A DNA stretch of 6,576 nt from an uncultured Alphaproteobacteria bacterium (GTDB lineage: Bacteria; Pseudomonadota; Alphaproteobacteria; Rickettsiales; UBA1997). The notes below the pieces were generated by a model. It saw nothing but the letters and a program-made list of their open reading frames with translations, made no database searches and was not told where the DNA came from. The stretch is from NCBI GenBank assembly GCA_903858915.1, contig CAIOKL010000224.1, positions 1 to 6,576 of the forward strand, read 5' to 3'. Each line of letters begins with the position of its first letter. Positions within the stretch are counted from its first letter, which is position 1. Positions 5,849 to 6,576 of the stretch are shown here, one piece after another. The position numbers were made by a program, and so were the translations under genes.

Positions 5849-6576
5849 TTATTGATTACGAATGATTTTTAAGACTAATTCAACATTTTCAATTGGCGTT
5901 TGCGGTAAAATTCCGTGACCCAAATTAAATATAAAAGGCTTGTCGCCAAAAGTGTTTAAAATATTTTTAACTTCTTTTTCGATTGCCTTTTTATCGCCAA
6001 AAGCCAATAAAAAATTATCAAGATTTCCTTGAACTATTTTATTTAAATCTTGTTGTAAATATTTTTTTGCCCAATTTTTTTCAAGATTTTGATCAATCGC
6101 CAAACCATGACAATCAACCTCTTTAGCAAATTGTTGATAATTAACTCCAATTGATTTTTGAAAATAAATAACGGGAATTTCGGGATGATTTTCTTTTAAA
6201 TAATTGACGATTTTTTTCGCCGGCTCAATTATCCATTTTTGAATTTGACTTGGTGGCAAAACTCCCGCCCAAGAATCAAAAATCTTAATTATATCGGCTC
6301 CAGCATTGATCTGAGAAGTTAAATAAATTTTTAAACTTTCGGTTAAAATTTCAATCAATTCACCAAATAATTCTTCATTTTTCAAAGCCATTTCACGCAC
6401 TTTGTCAAAATTTTTCGATCCTCCGCCTTCAATCATATAACAAGCCAAAGTCCAAGGAGCTCCACAAAATCCAATCAAAGCCTTATCGTTCGCAAGCTTT
6501 GATCTTGTAAGTGTTATAGCCTCATAAACATTTTGTAAATGATTATTTATATTAGCAATTTTTAAATTTTTTAAAT
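5849..6576 (-). CDS. hemE: Uroporphyrinogen decarboxylase, N-terminus beyond the window
   Basis: The enzyme decarboxylates the four acetate side chains of uroporphyrinogen III to give coproporphyrinogen III in haem synthesis, in the cytosol. The frame is open to the right edge. The 241 visible residues are the C-terminal part of a family usually about 340 long, so roughly 100 residues are missing, including the region of the catalytic Asp and the substrate-binding Arg. Motifs seen are IGFCGAPWTLACYMIEGG with the active-site Tyr, FDSWAG with the conserved Ser, the QGNLD strand, and NLGHGILPQTP with the conserved His near the C-terminus. An in-frame TTG at 6476-6478 could be mistaken for a start, but 32 further codons upstream read as normal HemE sequence (for example EAITLTRSKL), so it is internal. 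The gene heads the hemE-hisC-protease group, ending 2 bases before the hisC ATG. Confidence 0.97.
   Translation of the reverse strand, partial: LKNLKIANINNHLQNVYEAITLTRSKLANDKALIGFCGAPWTLACYMIEGGGSKNFDKVREMALKNEELFGELIEILTESLKIYLTSQINAGADIIKIFDSWAGVLPPSQIQKWIIEPAKKIVNYLKENHPEIPVIYFQKSIGVNYQQFAKEVDCHGLAIDQNLEKNWAKKYLQQDLNKIVQGNLDNFLLAFGDKKAIEKEVKNILNTFGDKPFIFNLGHGILPQTPIENVELVLKIIRNQ

Noticed and set aside
6476..6478. TTG as the start of a 209-residue hemE
   Set aside because: The frame stays open for 32 more codons to the window edge with HemE-like sequence, and the family is about 340 residues. The gene is cut by the window, not short.
1..6576. Search for CRISPR arrays, IS elements, tRNA/rRNA, riboswitches, toxin-antitoxin or defence systems
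   Set aside because: Nothing seen. The DNA is almost fully occupied by five housekeeping-type genes, and the gaps are 137 and 125 bases or shorter.

Overview
The window is an AT-rich (roughly one-third G+C by eye) stretch of bacterial chromosome. All confidently identified genes lie on the minus strand. The best guess for the source is an AT-rich alphaproteobacterium. This rests on three things: a membrane-anchored retropepsin-like protease of the TIGR02281 type, a family I know mainly from alphaproteobacteria; a UvrA whose first zinc module reads C-P-V-S-G-F-T-I, as I remember from alphaproteobacterial UvrAs; and an alphaproteobacterial-looking N-terminus in HisC. The genus cannot be told, and no 16S gene is present.

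Layout in the direction of transcription (high to low coordinates). hemE (5849-6576) runs off the right edge and lacks its N-terminus. It is followed after 2 bases by hisC (4761-5846). The end of hisC overlaps by 11 bases the ATG of a small membrane-bound aspartic protease gene (4156-4771). That gene is interrupted: two transmembrane segments and a protease domain are all present, but the reading frame shifts by one base inside an A8T6 run (4654-4667, minus strand). A 125-base gap (4031-4155) separates this group from uvrA (1037-4030), which is followed after 2 bases by ispA (138-1034). The first 137 bases hold no convincing gene, only a possible C-terminal tail of a convergent plus-strand gene ending at 46, a perfect 9-bp inverted repeat and a weak terminator-like element.

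There are probably two transcription units: hemE-hisC-protease and uvrA-ispA. The genes serve haem synthesis, histidine (or aromatic) amino acid synthesis, envelope proteolysis, nucleotide excision repair and isoprenoid chain elongation. They are housekeeping genes and do not form one pathway. I see no mobile element, CRISPR array, tRNA, rRNA or defence system, and no novel multi-gene system. The best leads are the homopolymer frameshift in the protease gene, the lack of Shine-Dalgarno motifs before all four visible starts, and sequence peculiarities of UvrA and IspA.
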